Shown here piece by piece: positions 14,526 to 24,283 of a DNA stretch of 50,475 nucleotides. Position numbers and translations under genes: made by a program. The notes beneath the pieces were generated by a model. It was not told where the DNA came from, made no database searches, and saw only the letters and a list, made by a program, of their open reading frames with translations. The stretch spans positions 1-50,475 of IMG/VR virus record IMGVR_UViG_3300022853_000032, one strand, 5' to 3'. Each line of letters starts with the position of its first letter. Position 1 is the stretch's first letter. Source of the stretch: a virus.

Positions 14526-17500
14526 TCGCCATCAAAGAATCTCTCGTTTAATTCAGGGGTAAGAGCATCGTTAAACTTAAGCCCCTTAATTAATTTCTGT
14601 TCGTAAGACTGCCTAGATTTAAACGAGCTCGACAAAGTGTTTGACTTAACCAGCGCCGGATATCTTTGGGCAAACTTCATCAACTCCATAGCCGCTTCAT
14701 TGGCCAGTTCTAAGTCCCCAGTAGTTGCCCCTATGTAGTACCTCTTTAATATTTTTTGCTTGCGAGCTAACACTTTAGATTCATAGTTAGCCGCGTCACC
14801 TCTCTTCTCGTAGGTATTAGACAAATCAGCCGGTGAAAAACCAAAGGCTTGCATGAATAGGTTGTAGCCGTTTATGTCTGTATCTATTGGTGCGCCGTCC
14901 ATAGTACGGGCCCCCTCGAAGTAGTACCTCCCTGCCTTAAGTACATTACGCGCTGCACTGGGTAGTATAGTTTCCATAAAGCGGGAGTACTCCCCGGCTT
15001 CTAACAGCTTACCCGCCCCCCGTTCAACCCCAAGGGCATAACTGCCTACTGGGCCCATAGCCTGCATAATAGCGGTCAGCACATAGCCGTTTTGCTCAAT
15101 ACTGTACGGGTCTTCTCTAAATAATAATCCGTTTGCGATACCAGTACGGTTAGAAATTTCTAAGTTGGTAGCTGCGTTGACTGGACCCTTAAAGGCGAAG
15201 TCCCCCACAAACTCACGAGTCCATGTCCTAGCGTTAAAAGGCTCCTCTTCATCGTCCGGTATAAGAGCTGCAATTATGTTAGCGAAGGTAGCCGCAGCAC
15301 CAAAGAAAGGTAAGCCGTTAACTCCTGCTACTGTAGCACTCATAGCGTAGATGCCTATTATCTCAGACCTTGCCTTACGTTTAGTTTCAGGGTCTGCACC
15401 TTTGACCGCACCGTTAGCCGCAAAAGCAGTTTGGACGGCGCTGTTCCATATCCAAGATTTAAAGGTAAACATAACTCGACCAATAGAGCCCTGTGCCAGC
15501 CGTGGTCCCTCAGCAGCCATACCCGTGGTATGAACATCCATAACAACTTGTCTAGCGTAAACCGAGGCTTCTTTTTTTGTCTTGCCCGAAGCTAGTGCTA
15601 GTTCATAGGCTGTTATAGCAACAGTAGCCCTGCTGTATTTTTCTGCTGCGGTAAACGGGTAAGACAGTATGTCCAAAAACTTGGACCCCACAGAATCAAA
15701 CTCGTCAACTGAAGCGTTAGCACCGTCTTGTAGTTCCTTCTGTAGCGTATGCTCCCTTTGCCCAAACTCATCTAGAGTCTCTACTAGGGTTTTGTATCTC
15801 TCATCAAACTGCCAACCTTTATCCCCACGCCTACTTGCTACTTTCATGGCCTTTAGCATTTGGGTATTAGCACTTCCAAAGGTAAAATCTGCCGCAAGTT
15901 TTGGTAAGCCCAGCATTATTATGGCGCTTAGGTTAACCACCGCCGCAGACACACTACCCAGTAAGTACAAGTTATACGCCGCAGTTGTTAAGAACCCAGT
16001 CATAGCTGGATAGCTAGGGCTTCGTATAAACCCACTACGTTTCCCTATCTCGTTAGCAACGGCTTGGATATCCCCATTATCTAAGTTTGTTCTTTTGGCA
16101 CCCAACTCGGCAATGCCCGCAAGTGCCTCTTCAACCGCTGGAGCATGTGCTAGGTTAGCTAGTTTGCTGTTAAACCGGAGTGCAGTTTCCGAGTAGCCTT
16201 GCAGTAGGTCGTAGCTCTCTCCACCAAGTTCATCCGCTTTGCGTGTACGTTGCATGAAAGAAGAATCAGGGTACATAGACAGCATGACTTGGTAAATTTG
16301 ATCCCTTTGATTTTGGGTTTCCACTTGATTCATTAACTTAGCTATGAAACTTCCAGAGGGCATTCCCTTAGGGTCAAAAGTAACTTCCTCCATCCTGTCT
16401 GTAAAAGTCTCGGAATCCTTTTTTATAACGGCTTGGTTATCCCTTATAAAATCCTTTCTCTTCGCGTTGGAAACAAACCCAACTTGCATTATTTGGTTGG
16501 TATTAATGTCTTCGTACCTTATGAAGTATTCCCCGGGATGGCGGAAAGGCACATACCCAATAATGGGATTGTCCCTAGTAAACTGGGCCATCAATATATC
16601 TTTTTGTGTGCCCGCTTTTACTCCCTCAAAGGTAAACTTAAGTAGCTTGTTGTAGGAGTCTTTGTACTCCATAACTATTTCTTTATACATACCCTGCAAG
16701 TCGCCGTTCTTATCTAGGTTCCTTAACCGGTTAGAAAGTGCGGTAAACTGAGCCTGCTTCGCAGGGGATAACGTGCTAGGGTCAAACTCTTTGTGTATGC
16801 CTACTAGGTCAAACCGTAGTCTACGGGCTTCCGAGGCAATTTTCCCCAGCTCTAATAACTTATTAGGGTGAGCCTTAGCTATCTTTTTAAACCTACGGTA
16901 GTTTTTTTGAATGCGCTGAAGCCCAATCTGTGTTTGCCCCTGCCTGAGAAGTATGGCATCTCGTAGGGCTACAAGCTGGGGAACTTTCTTACTATACAAC
17001 CGGATAAGATCGTTAAGGCGAAGCCCAGCAAACACCTTACTGAGTAGAGACTTAGCTCCCGCATCATTAGTAAGGTTAGAGATAGTGTTGCGTAGGTCTT
17101 CCTTCTTTTTGCCAACTAACGTAGAGCCCATAGTCAGTAACTCGCCCATAGCGGAGTTACCCATAGCGGGAGTGCCGCTAAACAACTTAGTTTCCAAGGA
17201 GGGTTCTACGTCTTGGGATATATCTAGCACGTTCTCTACTAGCCGAACGGCCTCAGTGTATGCAGTTTGATCCTTACGAAACCCAAAGAACCTAGCAATA
17301 ATATCCGCTATGTAGGCAAAGTAACTCTGATTCCCCTTAGGGGGTTTCATCCCTTTAAGCAAAGCAACTAGCTGCTGGTTAGCCGCCAGCTCTGCCGCAA
17401 ACTCTTGCATACTTTCCCCAGCATAGAGTCCAGATAGAGAACCCTGTATGTCTGAGAAAAAGGCAAAGAGTTCTTTAGTAACCGCTAAGTTTGGGTTGTT

Positions 17501-20290
17501 CAAAGCCTGTGCTAACGAAGCGTGCATTGCCTCGTGCATGAACGTGCCTTCGGTTAACCCGTTCTCGGGGTTAAGTCCTATAGTGTTTGTGCTTGGGTTG
17601 TAGTACCCGCTAGTTCCTGTTTCAGTAGGAGCAACCTCTATCGTAGGGGTTAAGTTCTGGCTACGTATCTTACGCATCAGCCGTTGAGCAGGGCCTTTCA
17701 AAGTAGGAATTAGAGCATCTAAAACAGCGTTAAAACTAGCGCCCTGTAACATTAGTTCCGTTATCTTGGCACTAAGCGGGTTGCCCTTAAACGCGGGGGC
17801 CTTGTTAGGTAAGAGGGCTTCCGAAATATATCTTGGGTCAACATTGGAGTCGGCATCTTCAGCAGCCTTCTTAGTCTTAGATTGTTCATCTGCGACTGGC
17901 TCTTGTGTAGCATTTCTTTCCTGTGTTCCGTTTTCGGTTTCATTATTGGGTTGCGATGTGGTCCGCGCATTGGGCTCCTGTGAAACGGTTGGATCGACTA
18001 CTACTTCCCCAGCCGGAGCTGATTCCTTCCCCTCTAACTTACGTGCAAGGGTATCGTACTTAGTGGATAAGTCTTTGCTGTTAGATTTTTCTGCGGCTGC
18101 GTACAACCCAGCAACTATTCCCTGCCGTTGTTCAGGTACAGCTAAGTCTTTCCCTGCGAAGATAGCCTTCGTAGGGGCATTAGCGTTTAGCCCTTGGTCG
18201 TTTATAAATTTGTTAAGAGCTCGGCCTACTAGGGGGCCTCTAGTTTGCTCCCCGGGCACACCATCAAAAATATCACCCTGCCGTGTATCTGGGGCTTGGT
18301 CTACTAGTGTCTGGTACTCCGCTTCTATTTCAGTGTCGGCGTTGGACGGTGGGCTAGACTCAAAGTCTTCATATCGAGCACTCACAGTCTCAACCGCTTG
18401 CAGGCGCATAAGGGCATCTCGTTCCCTAGCATTAGCCGCGGTAACTTCTGGGTTCTCCACAACAGGGGCAAAGTCTAACCCTTCTTGGGTGTCTCTCCCG
18501 GTTGATCTAGCTTTTAGCGCAGCGTCCGCTGTTTTTCTAGCTGCAACTGCCTCTCGTTTAGCTTCGGCCACAGCTTTTTTGGCTGCGGATACCCGGCTCT
18601 TATCTTCGGCGTAGGCCCCTCGTTCTGCTTTATTTACTGCAACAGTGGCTGCTTTTGCCTCAGTTTCTGCTTGTTTTATATCCGCCTTTCCCTGTGCGGC
18701 CACTGTAGCCTTTACTCCCGGCAGGTTTGACTGACTACCGCCGAGTTTCTGGTATCTGGTGCGGCTAACTATTTCAAAAACTTCCCGTTCCTCTGGGTTA
18801 AGGTCTGCACGCCGCTTGTTAGCATCAAAGGGGATATCTCTAAGCCTAGCGTACTCAGCAGCGTCGGACAGTAAAACCCGCTCGCTGAGGTCTTGCTGCA
18901 CTGTCTCTACTAGCTGCTTCTGTTCGGCGGTCAAGGACTCAACTGTGCCCTCACTGGGTATGCTTTCGTAAAAGGTGTTGCCTCGGGCTTTAAGTCTTCT
19001 GGCTTCTGCTAAGGCAGCATCCAAACCAACCGCGGGCTTAGAAGTAAACTTGCCGTTCTTAGTTAGGTTAAAGGGGGCATTCTTATTGGCTTCTTCCCGC
19101 GCAGCTCGACCCTCGGCTTGGGCAAACTCGGCTATAGTTAAATTCTGCTGGTTGGCATCTAGCCCGGAAGTTGTGCCCGTTAACTCAAGCTGGTCGGTTA
19201 TACCCGTTTCCGCAGAGCTAATATTCTGTTTAGCCTCCGTAGCTTCGCGTAGAATCTTGGCCTCATTCATGCTTGCTAAACGGCCAGTAAGCGCACTTTT
19301 CTCACGAGCACCAGAGGCAGCCCCACCAGCGGTACCATACGCACCACCCGCAGCAGCACCACGAACACTGGCCTCCATAATGCGGTTCCATTCTCGACTA
19401 CCAAATATTTCTGGGTTTTCGTCAATGAATCTTTCCGCGGCTATACTTATACCTTCTTGGGCACCCTCAGTAACAAACTCGCCTGCAACCCCCTTAGCTA
19501 ACCCAGCAGTAGCCCCGCGCAATGCGCCAGTAGACATACCAGATCGTTTTAAGATTGCCTCTACTATTCCTTTTTTAAGAGGACCAGTTAAGTTCTTGGC
19601 TAAGGTATTTGGGAGAACAGAGTCTAGGGCTGCGGCAGCGGAGCCAAACAAAAGAGAGGTACCCGCGGCGAGCTCGCCTGTTTCTTCATATATGTTCTGG
19701 AATACTTCTGGAGCATTTAAAGCATACGACCCAAGGAACGCACCCGCCCCCGTGCCTACAGCGGCTTGAGATGCCACTGTCTTTGCTGCCGCGATTTTAG
19801 CTGCTTCTGTAACAGCCTTAGATGCAATAGCCCTGCCCCCTAGCAAAGCAGGTGCTGCCGCTCCACCGGTTAGAGCAGTTGCAAGGGCCAAACCCATATT
19901 AGGCAGTTGTTCACCTGCGGATTCTGCGACAAACTTAATAGCATCCCCTATACCCTCAACGTCTTTATAGCTGTCAAAGACCGCGGGAGCTGACCTAGAT
20001 AAGGCTTCTGCTTTCTGGTTAGCCTCGGCCAACTGGGCTTCAGCGTACTCATCAAACCCAAGAGCACTACCTACCAGAGCAGGTATAGTGTCCGTGATGG
20101 TAGAACCAAACCTAGACTTGCCCCGCTCAAAGCCCTGCCCAAAAGCCTCACCCACGCCTACTTCGCGCTTCGCAGGTTTAGGGGCTAAGGTGCTAATCAA
20201 GTACGAGATAGCGTCTTGCTCAGTAGCCCCCTCGGGGGCAGTTACTTCGTGCGTAGTGCCATCTGGGGCCGTAATCTTGTACTGGGGCAT
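14522..20290 (-). CDS. Giant internal virion protein with zincin motif and LPD38-like C-terminus
   Basis: A 1922-residue protein, the last gene of the late arm. The N-terminus (YKITAPDGTTHEVTAPEGAT) is a small domain common in phage virion proteins, followed by an Ala/Gly-rich hydrophobic region (about 120-330) that could cross membranes, then coiled coils. HEAMH at 919-923 with Glu963 matches a zinc metallopeptidase. The C-terminal third (about 1420-1800), with segments such as SYPFTAAEKYSRATVAITAY and FTFKSWIWN, resembles large polyvalent protein-associated domain 38. It probably is ejected with the DNA into the cell, like T7 gp16. Confidence 0.8.
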   Translation of the reverse strand: MPQYKITAPDGTTHEVTAPEGATEQDAISYLISTLAPKPAKREVGVGEAFGQGFERGKSRFGSTITDTIPALVGSALGFDEYAEAQLAEANQKAEALSRSAPAVFDSYKDVEGIGDAIKFVAESAGEQLPNMGLALATALTGGAAAPALLGGRAIASKAVTEAAKIAAAKTVASQAAVGTGAGAFLGSYALNAPEVFQNIYEETGELAAGTSLLFGSAAAALDSVLPNTLAKNLTGPLKKGIVEAILKRSGMSTGALRGATAGLAKGVAGEFVTEGAQEGISIAAERFIDENPEIFGSREWNRIMEASVRGAAAGGAYGTAGGAASGAREKSALTGRLASMNEAKILREATEAKQNISSAETGITDQLELTGTTSGLDANQQNLTIAEFAQAEGRAAREEANKNAPFNLTKNGKFTSKPAVGLDAALAEARRLKARGNTFYESIPSEGTVESLTAEQKQLVETVQQDLSERVLLSDAAEYARLRDIPFDANKRRADLNPEEREVFEIVSRTRYQKLGGSQSNLPGVKATVAAQGKADIKQAETEAKAATVAVNKAERGAYAEDKSRVSAAKKAVAEAKREAVAARKTADAALKARSTGRDTQEGLDFAPVVENPEVTAANARERDALMRLQAVETVSARYEDFESSPPSNADTEIEAEYQTLVDQAPDTRQGDIFDGVPGEQTRGPLVGRALNKFINDQGLNANAPTKAIFAGKDLAVPEQRQGIVAGLYAAAEKSNSKDLSTKYDTLARKLEGKESAPAGEVVVDPTVSQEPNARTTSQPNNETENGTQERNATQEPVADEQSKTKKAAEDADSNVDPRYISEALLPNKAPAFKGNPLSAKITELMLQGASFNAVLDALIPTLKGPAQRLMRKIRSQNLTPTIEVAPTETGTSGYYNPSTNTIGLNPENGLTEGTFMHEAMHASLAQALNNPNLAVTKELFAFFSDIQGSLSGLYAGESMQEFAAELAANQQLVALLKGMKPPKGNQSYFAYIADIIARFFGFRKDQTAYTEAVRLVENVLDISQDVEPSLETKLFSGTPAMGNSAMGELLTMGSTLVGKKKEDLRNTISNLTNDAGAKSLLSKVFAGLRLNDLIRLYSKKVPQLVALRDAILLRQGQTQIGLQRIQKNYRRFKKIAKAHPNKLLELGKIASEARRLRFDLVGIHKEFDPSTLSPAKQAQFTALSNRLRNLDKNGDLQGMYKEIVMEYKDSYNKLLKFTFEGVKAGTQKDILMAQFTRDNPIIGYVPFRHPGEYFIRYEDINTNQIMQVGFVSNAKRKDFIRDNQAVIKKDSETFTDRMEEVTFDPKGMPSGSFIAKLMNQVETQNQRDQIYQVMLSMYPDSSFMQRTRKADELGGESYDLLQGYSETALRFNSKLANLAHAPAVEEALAGIAELGAKRTNLDNGDIQAVANEIGKRSGFIRSPSYPAMTGFLTTAAYNLYLLGSVSAAVVNLSAIIMLGLPKLAADFTFGSANTQMLKAMKVASRRGDKGWQFDERYKTLVETLDEFGQREHTLQKELQDGANASVDEFDSVGSKFLDILSYPFTAAEKYSRATVAITAYELALASGKTKKEASVYARQVVMDVHTTGMAAEGPRLAQGSIGRVMFTFKSWIWNSAVQTAFAANGAVKGADPETKRKARSEIIGIYAMSATVAGVNGLPFFGAAATFANIIAALIPDDEEEPFNARTWTREFVGDFAFKGPVNAATNLEISNRTGIANGLLFREDPYSIEQNGYVLTAIMQAMGPVGSYALGVERGAGKLLEAGEYSRFMETILPSAARNVLKAGRYYFEGARTMDGAPIDTDINGYNLFMQAFGFSPADLSNTYEKRGDAANYESKVLARKQKILKRYYIGATTGDLELANEAAMELMKFAQRYPALVKSNTLSSSFKSRQSYEQKLIKGLKFNDALTPELNERFFDGD

Positions 20291-20302
20291 ATGCGGCTAG
20301 TC

Positions 20303-23089
20303 CTATTCTATTAGTTTAGCGGAGTATCCCGTTGTATCGAACATTGGATTACCTTGCGAGCCCGGGCTACTTGCTCCCATACCGAAACCAATACTATTTA
20401 GGTACGCTTCTTGTACGGCTGGGCCGTGCTCATCTATATCTGCCTGAGTTACTTTGTTGAGCTCTATCCCGGCGGCCTGAGCTACTCTTGTCTTGTACGC
20501 AATAGCGGGCTCCGTTGTAAACTCTATGACAATATCCCGGCGTTCTGCATCCAACCTAGCCCTTGCTGTTGCCTGTCGTTGTTCTTGGGCTGCCATTGCT
20601 GCATCCCGCTTTAGTTTTTGCTCGTTAAGCCCGAGCTTTAGTTCTTGGCGACGGTTATCTTGTGCTTGCCCATACTCAGCACCAGCACGGCCCATTGATC
20701 CAAGTGCTCCAGCAGTTGTTACAGACTCAGAGTTAGAAAGCATCGCTATAAGGCGGTTTAAGTCTAACCCTTCTTTATTCTCTAAGGCAGCTATTTCCGC
20801 TTGTATACCACTTATTTCTTGCGCCTGTTGACGACCCGGTGCTCCGCCCTGTGCAGCATACCTACCAGCCGCGGCTTGGGCATCAGGGAAGGTTTCAGCA
20901 TCAAACTTTTTCACTTCCCTATCCACTCCCCTATTCACTCCTAAACTTTCTAGGAACTTTTGAGCTTCCGCATCTGTCTGGGCTTGTATTCTATCCGCCT
21001 CACTGGCTCTTGCACTTCCTACCCTATCTGCTACCTCTAAATATTCGGCTTGGGAAATAATCCCATTGTTCCGGGCCCTTTCAGCCGCGGCGGCGGTAAC
21101 GAGAGCCTGCTTTACTTCTGGGTCAGTATCCCCTCTTGTAAAGGATTCACCAGCAAGTTCCCCAACAGCACTGTTAGGAAGCGCCCTAGGGTTCCCTTGC
21201 TTGGCAAAACCTTCTGCGTTTTTCTTTGCTACGTCTGCCCTCATCCTTGCAAAGAAACCAAGCTCCGCATCTTCAGGGGTTTGGGGCTCCTCACCCCTAG
21301 CGGCCTCTTCCATAGCAAGAGCCAAAGCATCAGGTATAGTTGGGGCGTTGGCCCGGGCTTCTTCTTTGTTGCCTTGGCTTTGTGAAGAAACTGCTGCTGA
21401 TAACATAGCCATTAAGTTATTTCGCCGTGCAATCGCTTCGTCCGTATCTGCTTCAACCAAGGAGCCGTCTTCCCCATTGTAACCTTTGATGTTAGCCGCT
21501 GGGTCTGCTTGGTTAACCATATCCTGAGACTCTTGCTGCATACGCAGAAACTTAACTATTTCCGCTACGCTTGGCTTACCGGCGGGCTGTGCTCCTCTAG
21601 CCGCTGGGTCTGCTTGGTTAACCATATTCTGAGACTCTTGCTGCATACGCAAGTAATCCACAGCAGAGTCTACCTTAGCCCGCTGGTTATCCTGTTTCTC
21701 TCCTACGCGCCGCAAACTTGCAATGCCTCCTTGCTCTTTATCATCCGCATACTGGTTGACTGCACCTTGAGCTTCGGGCGCAGCTTGGCTAAAGGCATCG
21801 CGCCTAGCTTGCTGTTTCCTACCCATATTCTGAAGGGCAGCTATACCCCCTGTAGGTTCTACAACCTCTTCCTCTGCAACAGGAGCCGTGGGCATAAGGG
21901 CAGCTATACCCGCTTCGTTCCGCTCTAACTTTTCTCGGCGCATACGCTCAGAATAGCCTTCTGGTTCTTGAGTAGTAATTTGTCTACCCCCCGCAAAATC
22001 CAGTGTGCGTTCAGGGCGCATATCGTCCATTATCTTACGGACGTAAGGTTCAGTTTGCCTACGCTGCGGTAGTACACTCATGTCCCGGCCTGAGGCCATA
22101 AACTTATCAGCATTACCAAACCCAGCGTTATAGGCAATAAGAGCTGCCTCTACGTCTCCGTCGTATCTGTCAAGCATAGCCTGCAAATAGTCTCGTGCGA
22201 ATCTACGGCTTTCCACTGGGTCAAAAGAATTTTCTATAGGCCTAACCCGGAATCCCGGCTGCCTAGCAGTAGAGGGCAGTATTTGAAAAGCACCTTCTTC
22301 ACCCGCAGCTCCCACGGCGTTTGGGTCACCGCCGCTTTCCGCCATCATAAGAGAGTCTAGTAAAGCCTCTATGTCTAGATTGGAGTCGCCCCCAACCGAC
22401 CCACCAATAGCCATACCCGGACCCGCGAGGATACCTTTAGTGCTGTCGATGTACTGCATAACAGCCGCTTGCTCGTTGCCCATTTGCCCTTTTAATTCCT
22501 GTAGGTGCTGCTGGGCTTGCATCTTACTCTCGGGAGTCTGCGCTTTGTTAATGCTATCTGTTATAGCCATGTACTGGTTGGCAAACTGTTTTATTTGGGC
22601 ATCCCCCACAGGAGACTTAGGTACTGCTCCCATAGTAGGTATAGGGGATGCACTCACATTACCGCCTTGAGCATACCCAACGATACCGCCACTAGCCATC
22701 TGGTTCATGTTGGGTGCAGGCATACCGGGCATACCAGCAGCAGGGCGAAGCGCAGCTTCTTCAGCCATACGTTGCCCTTTAATATTCATACCCGGCTGTA
22801 GCGCCGATAGGGTGGATGCAATACCGCTCTCGACCTGCCCTTTAACAGTAGGGGGTGTAGGTGGCTGGTACTGCATTTGCTTTTCAGAAGCCGCGGCTTG
22901 TAGGAGCTGCAATGCCTGCTGCTCTTTCATAAGGGCACTTAGTGCTGGGGGTATGCCACCCCCCACAACTTCTTCCGCCATTGCTTGCTGTGGGGATTTG
23001 TTTTGTTGTGGTGTAGGCATGGGAAAACCCCCGCCAACGGATTGCGGAGGGGGGATAGAATTTAGTATACCTGACTGAGGCATTTGCAT
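20303..23089 (-). CDS. Virion protein with lytic transglycosylase domain
   Basis: A 928-residue internal virion protein. Residues about 240-345 form an SLT/lysozyme-like domain: MMAESGGDPNAVG with catalytic Glu251, GAFQILPSTAR, and ALIAYNAGFGNADKF. The rest is low-complexity, rich in Gln, Ala and Glu, with a duplicated LRMQQESQ(N/D)MVNQADPAA segment near 480-540. It likely opens the peptidoglycan during DNA entry. It lies between two other putative ejection proteins. Start ATG 23089 has GGACAA upstream. Confidence 0.88.
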   Translation of the reverse strand: MQMPQSGILNSIPPPQSVGGGFPMPTPQQNKSPQQAMAEEVVGGGIPPALSALMKEQQALQLLQAAASEKQMQYQPPTPPTVKGQVESGIASTLSALQPGMNIKGQRMAEEAALRPAAGMPGMPAPNMNQMASGGIVGYAQGGNVSASPIPTMGAVPKSPVGDAQIKQFANQYMAITDSINKAQTPESKMQAQQHLQELKGQMGNEQAAVMQYIDSTKGILAGPGMAIGGSVGGDSNLDIEALLDSLMMAESGGDPNAVGAAGEEGAFQILPSTARQPGFRVRPIENSFDPVESRRFARDYLQAMLDRYDGDVEAALIAYNAGFGNADKFMASGRDMSVLPQRRQTEPYVRKIMDDMRPERTLDFAGGRQITTQEPEGYSERMRREKLERNEAGIAALMPTAPVAEEEVVEPTGGIAALQNMGRKQQARRDAFSQAAPEAQGAVNQYADDKEQGGIASLRRVGEKQDNQRAKVDSAVDYLRMQQESQNMVNQADPAARGAQPAGKPSVAEIVKFLRMQQESQDMVNQADPAANIKGYNGEDGSLVEADTDEAIARRNNLMAMLSAAVSSQSQGNKEEARANAPTIPDALALAMEEAARGEEPQTPEDAELGFFARMRADVAKKNAEGFAKQGNPRALPNSAVGELAGESFTRGDTDPEVKQALVTAAAAERARNNGIISQAEYLEVADRVGSARASEADRIQAQTDAEAQKFLESLGVNRGVDREVKKFDAETFPDAQAAAGRYAAQGGAPGRQQAQEISGIQAEIAALENKEGLDLNRLIAMLSNSESVTTAGALGSMGRAGAEYGQAQDNRRQELKLGLNEQKLKRDAAMAAQEQRQATARARLDAERRDIVIEFTTEPAIAYKTRVAQAAGIELNKVTQADIDEHGPAVQEAYLNSIGFGMGASSPGSQGNPMFDTTGYSAKLIE

Positions 23090-23100
23090 ATTAGTTGTCC

Positions 23101-24273
23101 TTAAGTTTTAGGGAGGATGCCGACGCTCTGCATGAGTCCCAAAATACCACCTGCCCCACTAGTAAACTGGGATAAGCCACTAGGCTCAGCGTACTCATAA
23201 GACTGCGTTTCAATAGGCAAGCCCTGCAATAAAGACTGCATGTACTGTACTTTCTTGTAAGGGTCGTCCCGCTCTAATTCGAACTGAGCCATATCCGCGG
23301 CTACTTGCTCCCCTTGCATACCTCTTTGTACAGCGCCTGCGCCTTGCTGAGCGTTTAGCAGACTGAAGCCATAGTCGTTGTTCTGCTTCTGCGCGGCCAT
23401 ATCACGTACCGCTTGGGTGTTAAACTGACCTGCTTCAAAGTCTCTATCCGCCATCAGACGAGATTGCTCGGTGTTAAACTGACCTGCCCCAAAAGCTCTA
23501 TCCGCCATCAGACGAGATTGCTCGGTGTTAAACTGACCCGCCCCAAAAGCTCTATCCGCTCGCTGACGCTCTTGTTCAGTGTTAAACTGTTGTTGTGCTT
23601 GGGTAAAGGCATCTCGATACCCACTACCCGTAATACCCGCCATCCTATCTAGCATACCCCTGTCTAACTCCGCAGAAGCAACAGCTTGCCGACCCCCACC
23701 AAAAGCACCGGCTTTACCATATTGACTCCGCATAGCCTGTTGGGCTATCTCGTTCTGCCGGTTTGCCGCGTCATACTGCGGCTGCAAAGCTCCTTGTAGG
23801 TAAGGATTCATGTATTGTTGAAGCACACTGCTAGACATGGGTATGTTGCTTTGGCCGTCTACCGCTTGTTGAGCTGTAGGGGCATCGTACCCCGGGCCTG
23901 TAAAGGATGTAGGGGTGTAAGCATTTGCCGTTTGAGTAGGGGACAAAGACGAAGCGTAAGATGTAGGGGTGTAAGCATTTGCCGTTTGAGTAGGGGACAA
24001 AGACGAAGCGTAAGATGCAGGGGTATAAACGTCCCCAGTATACGTGCCGCCAGTGACTGCGGTCCCCATCCCAGTAGGAGTACTTAATGCCCCTAGTCCT
24101 TGGAAGGCATTGGTTTGTAAAGTAGACGGCCCCGCGGTTAAAGCGCCGCCATATCCTTGGTAGGGCTCAGAGGCAAGAGCGCGTCCACGCCCCAGCATAT
24201 CAGTTACGTATGGCCCAGCCCAGTTACTTAGGGTGGATTCTTGTGCTAATGGGTCGCCTACTTGTGTAACCAT
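23101..24273 (-). CDS. Virion protein with two 18-residue repeat arrays
   Basis: A 390-residue protein, likely internal or ejected, by its position. Near residues 70-125 it repeats YTP(T/A)SYASSLSPTQTANA, and near 230-290 it repeats QFNTEQSRLMADRAFGAG; both units are 18 residues. Between them lies a conserved segment (MNPYLQGALQPQYDAANRQN) seen in marine phage proteins. It ends hydrophobic (GGILGLMQSVGIL). It is probably the counterpart of T7 gp14, but this is inference. Confidence 0.7.
   Translation of the reverse strand: MVTQVGDPLAQESTLSNWAGPYVTDMLGRGRALASEPYQGYGGALTAGPSTLQTNAFQGLGALSTPTGMGTAVTGGTYTGDVYTPASYASSLSPTQTANAYTPTSYASSLSPTQTANAYTPTSFTGPGYDAPTAQQAVDGQSNIPMSSSVLQQYMNPYLQGALQPQYDAANRQNEIAQQAMRSQYGKAGAFGGGRQAVASAELDRGMLDRMAGITGSGYRDAFTQAQQQFNTEQERQRADRAFGAGQFNTEQSRLMADRAFGAGQFNTEQSRLMADRDFEAGQFNTQAVRDMAAQKQNNDYGFSLLNAQQGAGAVQRGMQGEQVAADMAQFELERDDPYKKVQYMQSLLQGLPIETQSYEYAEPSGLSQFTSGAGGILGLMQSVGILPKT
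23417..23578 (-). repeat. 54-bp tandem repeat, three units
   Basis: Units start at 23417, 23471 and 23525, with a partial one at 23579, encoding QFNTEQSRLMADRAFGAG. The units are closely similar at DNA level, with variation concentrated at the right end of the array. Confidence 0.9.
23906..24030 (-). repeat. 54-bp tandem repeat, two and a part units
   Basis: Units start at 23906 and 23960 and are nearly identical; a diverged third begins at 24014. They encode the YTPTSYASSLSPTQTANA repeat. Confidence 0.9.
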
Positions 24274-24283
24274 TGTATTTCTC

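Noticed and set aside
17766-19769. Long plus-strand open frames (282 and 264 residues) opposite the 1922-residue gene
   Set aside because: They are Ser/Ala/Pro-rich mirror translations of an Ala/Glu-rich coding strand, have no recognisable domains and no Shine-Dalgarno sequences.
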